Source: Desmodus rotundus (Eukaryota; Chordata; Mammalia; Chiroptera; Phyllostomidae). From it: a DNA stretch of 64,000 bases. Under the pieces are notes generated by a model. That model saw only the letters and a program-made list of their open reading frames with translations. It was not told the DNA's origin and ran no database searches. This document shows positions 34,860 to 45,540 of the stretch, in pieces. The position numbers were made by a program, and so were the translations under genes. The stretch is from positions 43,910,239 to 43,974,238 of the forward strand of contig NC_071389.1 of NCBI RefSeq assembly GCF_022682495.2, written 5' to 3'. Position 1 is the first letter of the stretch. The number at the start of each line of letters is the position of its first letter.

Positions 34860-35228
34860 TCCATTTATCTGCTTCAGACTGAGCCCCTTTCCCTATTCCA
34901 TGTCTTTACTCCTGCTACTCCCTTGGCACCTAAAATGACTCTCTGTCTTCCTGTTGTCCTTTCCCTTCCAGATGCCGCCTGCCAGATGAAGGCCCTGATG
35001 CAGAGTGGAAATAAATCACTCCTTGAATTAGTCCATTGCACCTTGACGATGCCTCTGTTACATCACTTTGCATAGCCTGCCTTGCAATCCCATTAGTTGT
35101 GTTATGTGCCAGTCTTCCTCAATATATTTTAAGTTCCTGATGACAAAGGATGAGAAACATATTTTATCCGTCCTTGTGTTTCCTATAGTACCTAACAGGG
35201 AAATCCAATAAATGTTATTTGAATTACA
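34860..35228 (+). mobile_element. LINE L2 3' end
   Basis: tactcctgctactcccttgg, ttaagttcctgatgacaaag and cctaacagggaaatccaata aatgttatttgaat follow the L2 3' pattern. An A/AAAG-rich run at 35228-35256 follows. Confidence 0.55.
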
Positions 35229-35371
35229 AAAAAAAGAAAGAAAAGAAAAAGAAAAATTTCTCATTGAAAGACATGAGTTTTTGACTACTTTAAAAATGAA
35301 AGACGAGTGGAGAGTTGTGGCTCTAAATCGTTGAAGCCCTAGAACTGCACGTCCAGCAGAACTCTCCATGG

Positions 35372-35550
35372 CATCGGGAATGTTCTATATCTGTGCTAAC
35401 ACAGTAGTCACGAGCCACATGTGGCTACGGAGCACTTGAAATACGGCTAGTACAATTGAGGAAATGAAATCCTTATTTCACCTCATTTTAATTAATTTAA
35501 ATTTAAACAGCCACATGCGGATAATGGCTACAACATTGGATGCTGCAACT
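35372..35550. mobile_element. Palindromic DNA-transposon MITE, family unassigned
   Basis: The left part tagtcacgagccacatgtgg ct pairs with the right part agccacatgcggataatggc ta as an inverted repeat, around a centre rich in aatttaaattt. This near-full-length palindromic layout is typical of a common old mammalian MITE. I do not name the family. Confidence 0.6.
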
Positions 35551-35617
35551 CCAAGGAGTCTATGTAAAAGCCTTAGCAAACAGCTCCTTCATGCTTTGTA
35601 TAGAACTGATGCTCAGG

Positions 35618-35833
35618 CCCTGGCTGGTGTGGCTCAGTGGATTGAGCACTGGCGTGCAAACCAAACGGTTGCGGGTTCAATTCCCAGTCAGGGCATATGC
35701 CTGGGTTTCAGGCCAGGTCCGTGATAAGGGACACATAAGAGGCAACCACGTATTGATGTTTCTCTCCCTCTCTTCCTCCCTTCCTTCCCCTCCGTAAAAA
35801 TAAATAAAATCTTTTTTTAAAAAAGAAAAAAAA
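35618..35833 (+). mobile_element. VES SINE
   Basis: Head ccctggctggtgtggctcag, B box ggttcaattcc, pyrimidine tract and aaataaataaaatctttttt tail. Target-site duplication agaa[c/t]tg[a/g]tgctcag at 35602-35616 and 35834-35848, two mismatches in 15. Confidence 0.95.
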
Positions 35834-35849
35834 AGAATTGGTGCTCAGT

Positions 35850-36794
35850 AAATGTTTGCCATAGCACTTTGAATTGGATGAAGGTGAATATCAACCTCAG
35901 TAGATATAACCTATGAAGATTAAAAAAACAACAGACTGAGAAAGGGAGAAACTTCAAGAAATTCAGGGACAGCATGGAGAAAGATGGAGTTGAAACAACA
36001 AAAACCAAAAACACCAAAGATCAGCATTTACAGGAGGAAAAAACCCTCAACTTATTTTGTCCTTGCACAAGCAGAGTCTGGAAGGGGTGTGTCAAAATGG
36101 GTAATCCTGTGACATTAAAACGCCAGTTTAAAAAGGCTGGGCTGACATCCATTTGCAAAACTCTCCAGAGGACACTGAGGTCTCTCATGCTGTCCTTAAA
36201 AAAAAAAACAAAACTATCTGTAAAATGTTGGAATGGGCCTCACTAGGCTGGAAAGAATAAGTCCAGATCACTTTATTTAACAATTATTCATCACATGTCC
36301 TATTTTTTTATTTGGTGGGGGAAATGACAGAAACTCACCTACTCTGACTTGGTTATAGCAAGTCAGAGCAAAAAACCCTTAATTATCAGGCCAAAATCTA
36401 AATTTTAGGCCCCTTTGGAATTTTTCACTCTTGCTTTCACCCCACAGAGGTGGAGTACTAAAAAATACAGTGAGGGATCCACACTGTTAGGGAGCCCCTC
36501 CCAGCCTGGCCATTCTGAGTGTGACCTTTCACCAGGACCCTGGCACAAGGCAGAGTGGCATCTCCTGGAGCAAAGCCAGAGTGTAAGATGAAAAGCCACA
36601 TGCGGACGATGACGCAAGGGAAACAATCATGACTCTCCTATGAGAGCCAGAAAGAAATCTGAGGTCTTATGCACACTCGTTCCTAAGCCTGGGTGTTTTA
36701 TTCAGCATAATATTTCCCTTAAGGTTTTATTTTTCAGGATTTCCAGCCACAGAAGAGGGAGCATACTAGCAATCAAACTTTGGGTGTATTACTG
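35850..36794. other. Unassigned sequence
   Basis: No gene or named repeat recognised. The 36,400-36,650 part is relatively GC-rich but shows no coding signature. Confidence 0.4.
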
Positions 36795-37775
36795 CATACT
36801 ACCCAGAGAGGGTCCATATGGCATTGCTCTGGGTTCTTGTCATAACCTAAAGGGAAACTTTCACGAAGTCTGCAGCCCTTGATGTCCTGCAAATGAAGGA
36901 GGAGAATGTCCTCAAATTCCTTGCAGCAGGAACCCACTGAGGAGGCAGCAGCCTTGACTTCCACATGCAACAGCACATCTGCAGCAGGAAAAGTGATGGT
37001 GTCCACAGCGTAACTCTGCAGGGGACCTGGGAGGAGCTTGAGCCATTGTTACCACTGCAAACCCGGCTGCTGTCAGTGTCGTGCCCTCCAGGAACACCGG
37101 CCGGCGAGCTGTGCTGGAGTTTGCTGCTGCCCCTGCAGCCACTCCGGGTGCTGACGCTTCCCCTCGGGAACCTTCACTAACCAGACCCAGGCAGCCTCCC
37201 GGGAGCCACAGCTTCTGGGGGTTACTGGTCCCAGGGCTGGCTGCCAGCCTCCCACAGACACGTGTTACGTTAGCCCGCCTACCACTCTCTGTGCATCACA
37301 GACTGTCCTCTGCGCTGTGTGGACATTGCCATCCCTGCAGCAACAAAGGGGCTCACTCAGCGGGTCTGAACTGAGGTCGTGGATGCTGGCCTGGGAAGTT
37401 CTGTGCATGCGTGGTACTGTCTCCCGTGAATACCATGGGAAGTCGTGCCTGATCTCCACTTCCACAGAGATCCTAAGAGATTGAAAGGAAGGGTAGACCA
37501 CTGAAAATGCTGTGAGCAAGGAGGCATTTCAGGGTGGATGGCTGCTCCAGCTCCCGCGTTCACTGCTGCTCAGCCTGTGGTCCAGACTGCTCTGAAGACG
37601 CCTGTCCAGCAGTTCCCTAATGAAGCCTGGAGCGCTCAGCTGCACTGAAGACCGGCCTGCAGCTCCTACTACTTGGGAAGGAACAACCAGAGAGTGGTCT
37701 TAAGTTGTTCCTCCATAGGCTCTTCAACGAAAAATGGAAATAGGGTGAATGGAAAATAAATATCAGTCTCTTTCC
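36795..37775 (+). pseudogene. RPSA: Processed pseudogene of 40S ribosomal protein SA (laminin receptor)
   Basis: The functional gene encodes uS2, a 40S subunit protein of about 295 residues, also found at the cell surface as a laminin receptor. The retrocopy contains matching 5'UTR (gagagggtccatatggcatt), CDS and 3'UTR (ccataggctcttc, tggaaaataaatatcag) with no introns. The CDS-equivalent runs from 36866 to TAA at 37701-37703, 838 bp against about 888. Recognisable peptides in order, in shifting frames: ALDVLQMKEENVLKFLAAGT, RKSDG, SRNTGRRAVLEFAAA, NKGAHSAGL, FPNEAWSAQ and the terminal EWS-stop. The start ATG has become AAG at 36866-36868, an in-frame TGA follows at 36938-36940, another TGA follows NKGAHSAGL, and several indels shift the frame. 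It is therefore dead. No clear poly-A tail or target duplication remains, so it is old. RPSA is known for many such retrocopies in mammals. No promoter is apparent. Confidence 0.93.
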
Positions 37776-37974
37776 AAATAAAAATTTTTTTGGCCGTAAA
37801 GTGTTTGTACTGCTCAAGGGCCCATTGTTAGTCCGACAAATTTTTTTGGTTCCCACTATTCAATGGCATCACTAAGTGCTGCGAGCACAAAGAGGAACAC
37901 AAGGACACATGTACAAATATTGGGGCATTCGAACAATGTCTTATGGGGAACAGATATTTTTAAAATCACTGCCA

Positions 37975-38160
37975 TGCTTTACATGTGCTATTTCAGTTAA
38001 GCCTCAAGAACATGTATGTTCTGGTATTATAGTTTCTGTTTTTCAGATGAAGAGGTTAAAGCTCAAAGTGACTAAATAACCTGCCTATTTGCAGAACTGG
38101 AATTGCCACAGCTCAACAAGTCAAAGCCTATCTAAATCCAAAGCGTGTGCCCTTCTCACG
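37975..38160 (-). mobile_element. MIR SINE, antisense
   Basis: tttacatgtgctatttcagt taagcctc, tcagatgaagaggttaaagc tcaaagtgac and tttgcagaactggaattgcc match antisense MIR. Confidence 0.75.
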
Positions 38161-38409
38161 AAGCTACTCTCTTCTCCCCCACCTCCCAAACACTACTAAA
38201 ATACTGTACTCAAAGACTAGCCCCAAGTCCTGTGTGTGGAGAGTAACCTCACAGGGTGATCCGGTCATAAATTCCTCACTGGGAAAGTCATGGTGGGCAG
38301 TCATGCCCCCGGCAGACAACTTCTTTAGGCAAAGGCTTATCTTTTTCTGGAGCAACCCCTGTCCATTGTTGCTATGTATCTAGGTTAACACACTTCTTTT
38401 CAAATAAAG

Positions 38410-38445
38410 TTTTGTTTGTTTGTTTGTTTATCTGTTTATTTATTT
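38410..38445 (+). repeat. (TTTG)n / (TTTA)n simple repeat
   Basis: ttttgtttgtttgtttgttt is followed by atctgtttatttattttt. This T-rich run adjoins the antisense VES tail next to it. Confidence 0.85.
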
Positions 38446-38652
38446 TTAAAAGATTTTATTTATTCATTTTTAGACAGAGGGGAGGGGAAGGAGAAAGAAA
38501 GGGAGAGAAACATCAATGTGTGGTTGACTCTTGCGTGCCCCCTACTGGGGACCTGGCCTGCAACCCAGGCATGTGCCCTGACTGAAAATTGAACTGGCAA
38601 CCCTTTGGTTCACAGGCCAGAACTCAATCCACTGAGTCACAACAGCCAGGGC
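38446..38652 (-). mobile_element. VES SINE (younger), antisense, inserted into an older VES
   Basis: On minus: head ccctggctgttgtgactcag, core cacattgatg, pyrimidine tract, aataaataaaatctttt tail. It is flanked by near-identical tatttatttttA sequence on both sides (about 38436-38446 and 38653-38666), consistent with insertion into the A-rich tail of the VES at 38653-38848. Confidence 0.9.
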
Positions 38653-38848
38653 TATTTATTTATTTTTAGAGAGTGGGGAAAGGAGGACAAGAGGGAGAGA
38701 AACATTGTGTGACAGAGAAACATCGAACAGTTGCCCCGGCCAGGGAACGAACCCGCAACCCAAACATGTGCCCTGACCAGAAATCTAACCAGCAACCTTT
38801 CACTTTCTGGTAAGACACCCAATGAACTGAGGCCCACCATTGAGGGCT
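38653..38848 (-). mobile_element. VES SINE (older), antisense
   Basis: Diverged VES with a cgatg-type core (gagaaacatcgaacagttgc on plus) and B-box region ccctgaccagaaatctaacc. Its tail hosts the younger VES described above. Confidence 0.8.
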
Positions 38849-39170
38849 AGGGAAACCCGCCTTTGAAATACATTGTAAACACAATCGAGAGAGCATATAA
38901 TCTTAACTATTTTGAGATTCAATCCCCGTCTTGCTTTCTCCCATCCTAATGTAATCTTCCTTATGTTCCCACTTTAATTGTAATGCAAAAAAGAAGATGC
39001 AAAATTATTATTCTCCAGAGAATTTGAGATCTTACTCCTTGGCATACATCCTCGGTTTGGCTAAAATAAACTTTCACAAAATTTCCAAAAAAAAAATTAG
39101 CCCCCATAATAATAAATATCAAATCTCTTTAGAACCTATAACAGTTTGGTCTCTTGCTCATTAAAGTGAC
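38849..39170. other. Unassigned sequence
   Basis: No gene or firmly named repeat. The phrase ctaaaataaactttcacaaa near 39060 faintly resembles the end of a mammalian LTR. Confidence 0.35.
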
Positions 39171-39174
39171 CACT

Positions 39175-39375
39175 ACTGATAATAACAATGACTTATTAAA
39201 TGTTTACTATACCCAAGCACTTATTATATTTTATCTCTAGTGTCAGTTAATCCTGTAAGGCAAATAATTGAGTTGGCCATGGTCCTACAACTACTAAAGG
39301 AAAGAAACAACATTCAAAACTAGATCCATTTAGCTCCAAAGTCCGTACTGTTTCCACTAACCATTCTGCCTTGAA
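39175..39375 (-). mobile_element. MIR SINE, antisense
   Basis: actatacccaagcacttatt, gtcagttaatcctgtaaggc, ggtcctacaactactaaagg and ctccaaagtccgtactgttt fit a diverged antisense MIR. Confidence 0.65.
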
Positions 39376-39619
39376 ACAGATTCCAAAGAATCTGAAATTA
39401 GAGTAAACTCTAGATTTCATACTAGGCCTCGTCCTGTCTAGGGGAGTGGGAGGACCTTCTTCCTTAATTACCTAGCAGAAGGGGGTGAGTTTGGAAGAGG
39501 AAAGTTATTAAGATGCCGGAAAGAATGAACCAGATTTCAAGTTAGAGGATAGAAGACTCCATAAGCATTATTAGGTCAGCAGAGGTGCCCAGTAAATAAG
39601 TTATGGGTTAACACTGCTG

Positions 39620-39735
39620 AGAGAAGTGGGAAGTACAGATTTAGAGTCAAAAAATCTGATTTTGAATCCTGCCTCTGTCCTTACTATCTCAATGATTCAG
39701 CCTCTTTGGACCTCATTGTTGCTTTTGTAACTGCC
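39620..39735 (+). mobile_element. MIR SINE
   Basis: gtacagatttagagtcaaaa, gattttgaatcctgcctctg and gcctctttggacctcattgt match the MIR 5' half and core. Confidence 0.7.
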
Positions 39736-39894
39736 AATATGAATTATTCAATTTGCTAGTGTTAAATGCTTTGCAGAAAAAATTGACAGTCTTAAAAACC
39801 CACAGTATACCAGAACCTGAACTAGAATTGGACATTGTGATGAGACTGAGAAAAAATTACAGGTAAAAACACCCTTAGCACTAACAGGAACCAT

Positions 39895-40060
39895 AAGATC
39901 GTTCTTAATAGTATCCCCTTTTAACAGAGGACTAAACTGAAGTATGCAGAAGTAAAGGACTTTACTCAAGGTCACACACCAATAAATGGTGGACCTGAGA
40001 CTTGAACCCAGGAGGCTGACTCTAGAGACAACACTGTCACTCCCTGTCCTGAGCTACTCT
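39895..40060 (-). mobile_element. MIR SINE, antisense
   Basis: ccccttttaacagaggacta aactgaag, ctcaaggtcacacaccaata and ctgagacttgaacccaggag gctgact match antisense MIR well. Confidence 0.85.
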
Positions 40061-40482
40061 GGAAAGCCAGGGAACAGCAGCAAGAGCAGGGCTGGAACAG
40101 GTAACTTGTGAAAGGTGGAACTCAAGTTAAAGCTCAAAAGCCTGGAGAAAAATGACTAGCCTAGAGTAATGAGGATCAAATAAAGCAGTGGCCTAAAACT
40201 AAGTAAGAAGGCAGCAACTTGGAGATGACAGATAGCACTGAATAAGGCAAAATGCCAGGTCAACAGGCTGAGCCAACTAGGAATAAAAGAACCCAAAGGA
40301 AAAGCCCAAGAAGAAAAGACAGAAGAAGGAAAATACTATTAGACATTAAATATATGGAGATCTATATACCAAGTTGTTAAAAGGGAGAAAATTGTGACCA
40401 GGAATAGGCAGTGTGCTAACTGAAGGAAAAATGCTTTTATTATGTTCCAGCATTGCTCTTTTTTTGTTTTACTCCTCACACA
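40061..40482. other. Unassigned sequence
   Basis: No gene or named repeat recognised. Confidence 0.4.
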
Positions 40483-40690
40483 GGGATATGTTCATTGATT
40501 TGAGAGAGAGAGAAAGAGATAGAGAGAGAAACATCGATGTGAGAGAGAGACATTGATCAGTTGCTTTCCATACACAGCCCGACTGGGGATTGAACCCACA
40601 GCCCAGGTATGTGGACTGATTGGAAACGGAACCCTCAACCTTTCGGTGTACAGGACGACGCTCCAACCAACTGAGCCTCCCAGCCAGAGC
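40483..40690 (-). mobile_element. VES SINE (older subfamily), antisense
   Basis: On plus: gagagagaaacatcgatgtg agagagagacattgatcagt, then ggggattgaacccacagccc and ccaaccaactgagcctccca gcca. The double cgatgtgagag block marks the older subfamily. No clear target duplication. Confidence 0.88.
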
Positions 40691-40919
40691 TGTTTCAGTT
40701 TTGCATAACTCTGAACAAGGAATACTGTTGCTTTTGCAATTTTAAAATTAACAAAAATAAAACCATAAAAATACATCACAGAACAAACAAACAAATTTTC
40801 AATTGCTGTAGATGGAAGGGCCAGGTAAAGATGATCAAAACCCAAATAAACAGTCTTGGCACACCAGGGTATCCAAACCCAGGGAACCTATGGGATCAGA
40901 ATCCAGCAGACACTGTTAG

Positions 40920-41085
40920 GCCAGAACGGCAGAGCTAGAGGGGGCCTTAGACAATGCCCTGCCTCCCCACCACACCACTTTAACATTTAAATGACGTAAA
41001 CTGTGGCCCAGGGAAAGAAAAGTGATGAGTTCAATGTCACATCATTCACTTCTGGCACAACATAGAAACAAACAGCTCCCAGTAT
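40920..41085 (-). mobile_element. MIR SINE, antisense
   Basis: gagctagagggggccttaga, actgtggcccagggaaagaa and caatgtcacatcattcactt follow antisense MIR. Confidence 0.55.
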
Positions 41086-41384
41086 TAAGCAGTTCAGACT
41101 CTACAGATTAAAACAAGAAAGAGACTGGAACACAGGAATGGGAGCAAAAGAGAACATATTTCCGAACAATAGTCATTTTTTTAAAAATTCCAGATTTAGG
41201 GCAAACATTCCCATACACTGGTGAATGTGCAGAATCCCTGCAGTCTTATCAGAGATTTTTGCTTTGTAAAACAAGGGAGTCTGTGGGGGGAAGCAGAAAG
41301 ATGCCTGAGTAGAAAAATCAAGATTTCATGGATAGGCAATCAGCCCACAATGCAAAGTGACTGCCTTTTGTCTAATGAAATAAA
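41086..41384. other. Unassigned sequence
   Basis: No gene or named repeat recognised. Confidence 0.35.
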
Positions 41385-41465
41385 CATCCATGAGACCTCA
41401 GGCAAGTCATTCACTGTCTCTGAGCCTGTTCCTCCATGATCTAAAGTATCTCTCTAAATCAGGCA
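41385..41465 (+). mobile_element. MIR SINE core
   Basis: gagacctcaggcaagtcatt cactgtctctgagcctgttc ctcc is the MIR core block. Only about 80 bp is recognisable. Confidence 0.75.
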
Positions 41466-41477
41466 ATTATTGTAAAA

Positions 41478-42112
41478 CTAGGACTTCCCAAACTGTATTT
41501 TGCAAAATTCTGGGAGGCAGGGAGAGGGAAATTCCATTGGTACGTGTGTTTGAAAAACCTTGCATTCTTTACCCACCATCTTGGACGGTCAAGGTGCACT
41601 CGAAATGGGCAGTTGTCCTTCTTGCACATCTATTCATCTTACTTCCAGCAACTTGCTCCGGTATCTTTTTGGGAATCCACCCTTCCCTCTCAGTCAGTGT
41701 AGATCCTGTGGGCTGGACTCCCACTCCCTGGCACGAAGGACAACATGTGGGCCACGTGAGGCCAAAGTATGGTATCCACTGCCTCCCCATCCGGGGTAGT
41801 AATTGACTGGGGGGAGAGGGTGCATAAGACCTAAAAAGGTAACATCAGAGTGACGCTCCACTCTTGTGCTGAGAATGCCAGGATAAAGTTGCTCATTCTT
41901 TTCCACTGGATTCATTCTTGGGAAGAATGCAGCCCCGCAAGTTGGCAGCCATTCTGTCCAAAAGGAGAGCTTGTCCAAGAACAAAACTTCACAATGAAAG
42001 GCAGAGTCAAAGAATAGAGCTCTGACACATTCTAATGATATCATTTTAGGCTTCGAAATTTTTTAAAAATTAAATCCTGTTGCAATAGAAAACAGTTGGG
42101 GAAACACTAGCC
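41478..42112. mobile_element. Possible hAT-type DNA transposon, nonautonomous
   Basis: Left end taggacttcccaaactgtat and right end cagttggggaaacactagcc are related as inverted repeats in the style of hAT termini (cagtgtttctcaaactgt-like). The interior shows no transposase. ORFs on both strands at 41560-42044 have no recognisable domain. An unrelated inserted sequence inside is possible. Confidence 0.4.
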
Positions 42113-42214
42113 TAAAAAACTAGCACTCCCACGTGACTGGCATTTCTTCCTGATCTAGAGTTCCATGACTCTCCGGCAGAAGGATCTTAACATCAACTGA
42201 CACCCTGAAAGGGG

Positions 42215-42265
42215 AAACACATGCCTGGCCCATAATATACTGATGAGTGAATGAATGAATGAAAA
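42215..42265 (+). mobile_element. LINE L2 3' terminus, short
   Basis: catgcctggcccataatata, gatgagtgaatgaatgaatg resembles the L2 end. It is too short to be certain. Confidence 0.45.
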
Positions 42266-42531
42266 CATTTTTTTTTAAATGAAACACAGAAGATTAATTT
42301 GGACAGCTTTGAAAGCATCTTAGCAAGCTGTATAGATCAAAGCAGTGTCCTCTACACTTCTCACCAACGGAGGGAGTTCAGAGTGAACTAAAGATAATTA
42401 CTACCACTCTGATTTTAAAAAATGGTAGCTAAGTAGGGGTTATTTAGGGACAAAAGTTGAAGTAAAAAAGCCCATGTACCTTCCTTCAAATATTCCTTGA
42501 TTTTTGTCTTTTTAAAAAACTCATTCTTCAG

Positions 42532-42739
42532 CCCTGGCTTGTGCAGCTCAGTGAATTAAGCACAGGCCTGAGAACCAAAGGGTCGCCAGTTGGATTCCCA
42601 GTCAGGGCACATGCCTGGGTTGCAGGCCAGGTCCCCCAATAGGGGGTGCACTAGAGGCAACCACACATTGATGTTTCTGTCTCTTTCTCTATCCCTTACC
42701 CTCTCTCTAAAAATGAATAAATAAAATCTTTAAAAAAAA
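42532..42739 (+). mobile_element. VES SINE
   Basis: Head ccctggcttgtgcagctcag, core cacattgatg, pyrimidine tract and aaataaaatctttaaaaaa tail. Target-site duplication tcattcttca at 42521-42530 and 42740-42749, 10 bp perfect. Confidence 0.95.
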
Positions 42740-42749
42740 TCATTCTTCA

Positions 42750-43200
42750 AATAATAGTTTTCCTAAATGATATTAAGCATAAGCAGTATCCAATACACTT
42801 ATAATTCTACCTACTAAGCAATATTTTTCCTCAGAAAAATTGTTTTTGGCCAGATCACATGAATTATTTTCTTCATATTAACTTAGTCTGGAAACAGTAT
42901 GACATTTGGCCTATCGGGCCTAACCAACTTCATGATTCACTAGACAGCTACTAAATTTCAAGCATAACTGCACAATGCTTGGAGAAAATAAACAGATCTT
43001 ATGGATCTGGAGATCTTTAAATGCATTAAAAAATTGGAAATATATAAAGCACCACATTACCACCATAAAACTTTGAAATAATAATTCATAGCACTGATGC
43101 TACATGTGTTCAAGCTTCTGATTTCTAATACTTGGTAAAACAGTAGCAGAGAGGATAAAGGTAGGTTTAGGCATTGGAATGGCTTAAGTCATGGGTTCAC
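42750..43200. other. Unassigned AT-rich sequence
   Basis: No gene or named repeat recognised. Confidence 0.4.
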
Positions 43201-43204
43201 CCCT

Positions 43205-43385
43205 GTGTCAACTGTTGCTAGGAATGGTAACTATGTGAGGTGACAGATGTGTTGTATCAATTAATTTGACTGTGGTAATCATTTCACAATACATATGCAT
43301 ATCAAATCATCATGCTGTACACATTAAATATATACAAATTTATTTGTCAATTATACCACAATAAACCTGCAACAATAATAAAGGA
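43205..43385 (+). mobile_element. L1M 3' end
   Basis: actatgtgaggtgacagatg, gactgtggtaatcatttcac aatac, tcaaatcatcatgctgtaca and caattataccacaataaacc are the L1M 3' tail. Confidence 0.85.
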
Positions 43386-43559
43386 ATTTTTTAAAAACAA
43401 TGTTATTAAGAGTATTGGATACTCTGATAGGCCAAGACTGAGTCGCCTAGACTATTTCTGGTGAAACTCCACCAACTACAAGGGAAAGACATGGTTCTGC
43501 AAAGACATGTGGGTTCCTTCCAGAAATTACGAGCAGGAAAAAATAAATATCTGCTCAAA

Positions 43560-44120
43560 AATAGGATTAAAAATTTTAAAACAAATAGCAAAATGCTAAA
43601 TGAGGAAACAGACATTGTCATATATCACTTTGAGTGAGCAGTTTGGCAGTATCTACCTAAAATTCAAATGTACATTCTTGTGGCCAAATACTACCTCAAG
43701 AAATTTATCCTGCAGATAAGTCACACCAGTGTGTGAAGATGTTATTTAAAGGATGATAATTGCAGCATTGATTGTAAGAGCAAACACTGTCCCTTAATAT
43801 TGGAGTTGTTAAATTATGATATTCATAGCGAAGAGTATTGCACAATTATTTTAATGAGGTAGATCTATATGTTCTGATGTGGAAAGAAGTCTGTGATATG
43901 TTGTAAAGGGAATGAAGCAAATTGAAGAAAATAAGTAAATATGGTCCTGCTTGCATAATACATAAATGTTGGAAGAACATCCAAAAAACGTATAACCCTT
44001 TATTGTTGGGGACGAAGTACTAGGGAGTTAGGAGTGGCAGGAAGAAGAAATTTACTTTTCAATTTATATCCTGTAGTGTATTGTTTACCTGAGTACACAT
44101 GATTTTTATTACTTTAAAAA
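43560..44120 (+). mobile_element. L1M ORF2-end/3'UTR-like fragment
   Basis: gagcagtttggcagtatcta, caagaaatttatcctgcaga, ttgcagcattgattgtaaga, gatgtggaaagaagtctgtg atat and ctgcttgcataatacataaa keep the order of an old L1 ORF2 C-terminal region and 3'UTR. Confidence 0.75.
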
Positions 44121-44964
44121 GTTAGTCTAAAAAATCCCTGTCATTTAACTAATGACTCACAATTAGCACCATTGGCTCTAAGGAACAAAAATACTTTTGT
44201 TTATTTGTGCTAAAGAAATGTATTATATTACTAAAAGCACATGTAAATGGAATTTTACCATAAAACTCTACATACTTACAAAAAGTATGCAAATCTTCTC
44301 GTTAGGAAGCAATATATTTCCCTGTTAATCTAGCAAATTACCTGAGCTACTGAATCCATGTGGTTCACTTATTTACTTTGCTTATCGGGCAGACCAGCCC
44401 ATCACAGGGTTTTGCTACCATAAACTGGCCCCTGGACTGACTCATCAGGCAGGCAGCAGCTCCATCAAACCCAACAATTAATCGGGCCGTCCTCCTCCAT
44501 ATGCCAGGATGACTGCTCATTAAAGCGACGCATATGGCTCTCACCTCCACGCGCTAGCTTCTTCCTCCTAGGCATGGCCCAACAAATTTATAAACCTAGA
44601 TCCAGTGGAACAAAGAAACAATAGTATAGAAAATATTATAATTAGGTTGACAGTTTAAAATCAGAAAAGAAAAAATTGAGCAAAGTTGCCATTAACAACA
44701 GAAATTATGACATAGCAAACATGTGTTGATTGCCCTCTATGGGCAAGGCACAAGGCCACACACTAGAAACACGAAAAGACACATACAACATTGTGTCCAT
44801 AGTCTTACTTTTTGTTTGAGGAGATAGTAAATATATTTAAAAAAATAAGTGATGGCATAAGGTTATCCCTGATGGGTGTCCTATATTTCTAATTATCAAA
44901 ATTCCCATTTGAGATGTACAAAGCATCTTAGGAGTCATGAGTAAGTGGAGTATATCATACTGCA

Positions 44965-44970
<6 letters not shown>
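44121..44970. other. Unassigned sequence
   Basis: No gene recognised. The phrase cctctatgggcaaggcacaa ggccacacac near 44735 weakly resembles an ancient mammalian repeat. Confidence 0.4.

Positions 44971-45014
<44 letters not shown>
44971..45014. repeat. (AT)22 microsatellite
   Basis: Forty-four bases of uninterrupted AT dinucleotide. Purity suggests recent expansion and length polymorphism. It is self-complementary and can extrude. Confidence 0.97.
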
Positions 45015-45016
<2 letters not shown>

Positions 45017-45038
45017 ACTATCATTAAACTTAGAGTAT

Positions 45039-45408
45039 TGTTATGGACTAAATGTGTTCCCTCAAAATTCAGGTGTTGAAATCCTAACCTCAAGGTGATG
45101 GAATGAGAAGGGGAGGCCTTTAGGAAGTCATTAGGTCATGAAGGTAGAACCCTCACAAACAGAATTAGTGCCCTTATAAGAAGAGACACAAGAGCTTGCT
45201 TCAGCTCTTTGCTCTTTCCTCTGTGTGAGAAGCAATGAGAAGCTGGGAGACTGCAGCCCCAAACAGGGTCCTCACCAGGTCTGACAATGCTGGCTGGCAC
45301 CCTCGTCTCGCACTTCTAGCCTGCAGAGCTGTGAGAAATAAATTTCTGTTGCTTAGAAGCCACGCAGTCTGTGGTATTTTGTTACAGCAACCCAAACTGG
45401 CTAAGACA
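45039..45408 (+). mobile_element. MaLR solo LTR (MLT1/MST-like)
   Basis: Starts TG and ends CA, 370 bp: tgttatggactaaatgtgtt ccctc, gttgaaatcctaacctcaag gtgatgg, aattagtgcccttataagaa gagac, gagctgtgagaaataaattt ctgttgctt, and ttgttacagcaacccaaact ggctaagaca. A possible 5-bp target duplication is agtat (45034-45038) against agaat (45409-45413). No internal ERV sequence. Confidence 0.93.
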
Positions 45409-45540
45409 AGAATATAGAAGTTAAGCATACCATTTCCTAAAATAAGAAATGAAGATTACCAAAATGAATTGATAATACTCCTCTAACACTGGTTTAGGGG
45501 AGACCCTTGAATTGTCACTGTGAATAATATAAGATCATAA

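Noticed and set aside
37265..37563. Minus-strand ORFs within the 37-kb GC-richer area
   Set aside because: They are antisense to the RPSA pseudogene and contain no motif.
41560..42044. Several overlapping ORFs, both strands
   Set aside because: They lie inside a probable hAT-like element; no transposase motif is seen and frames conflict.
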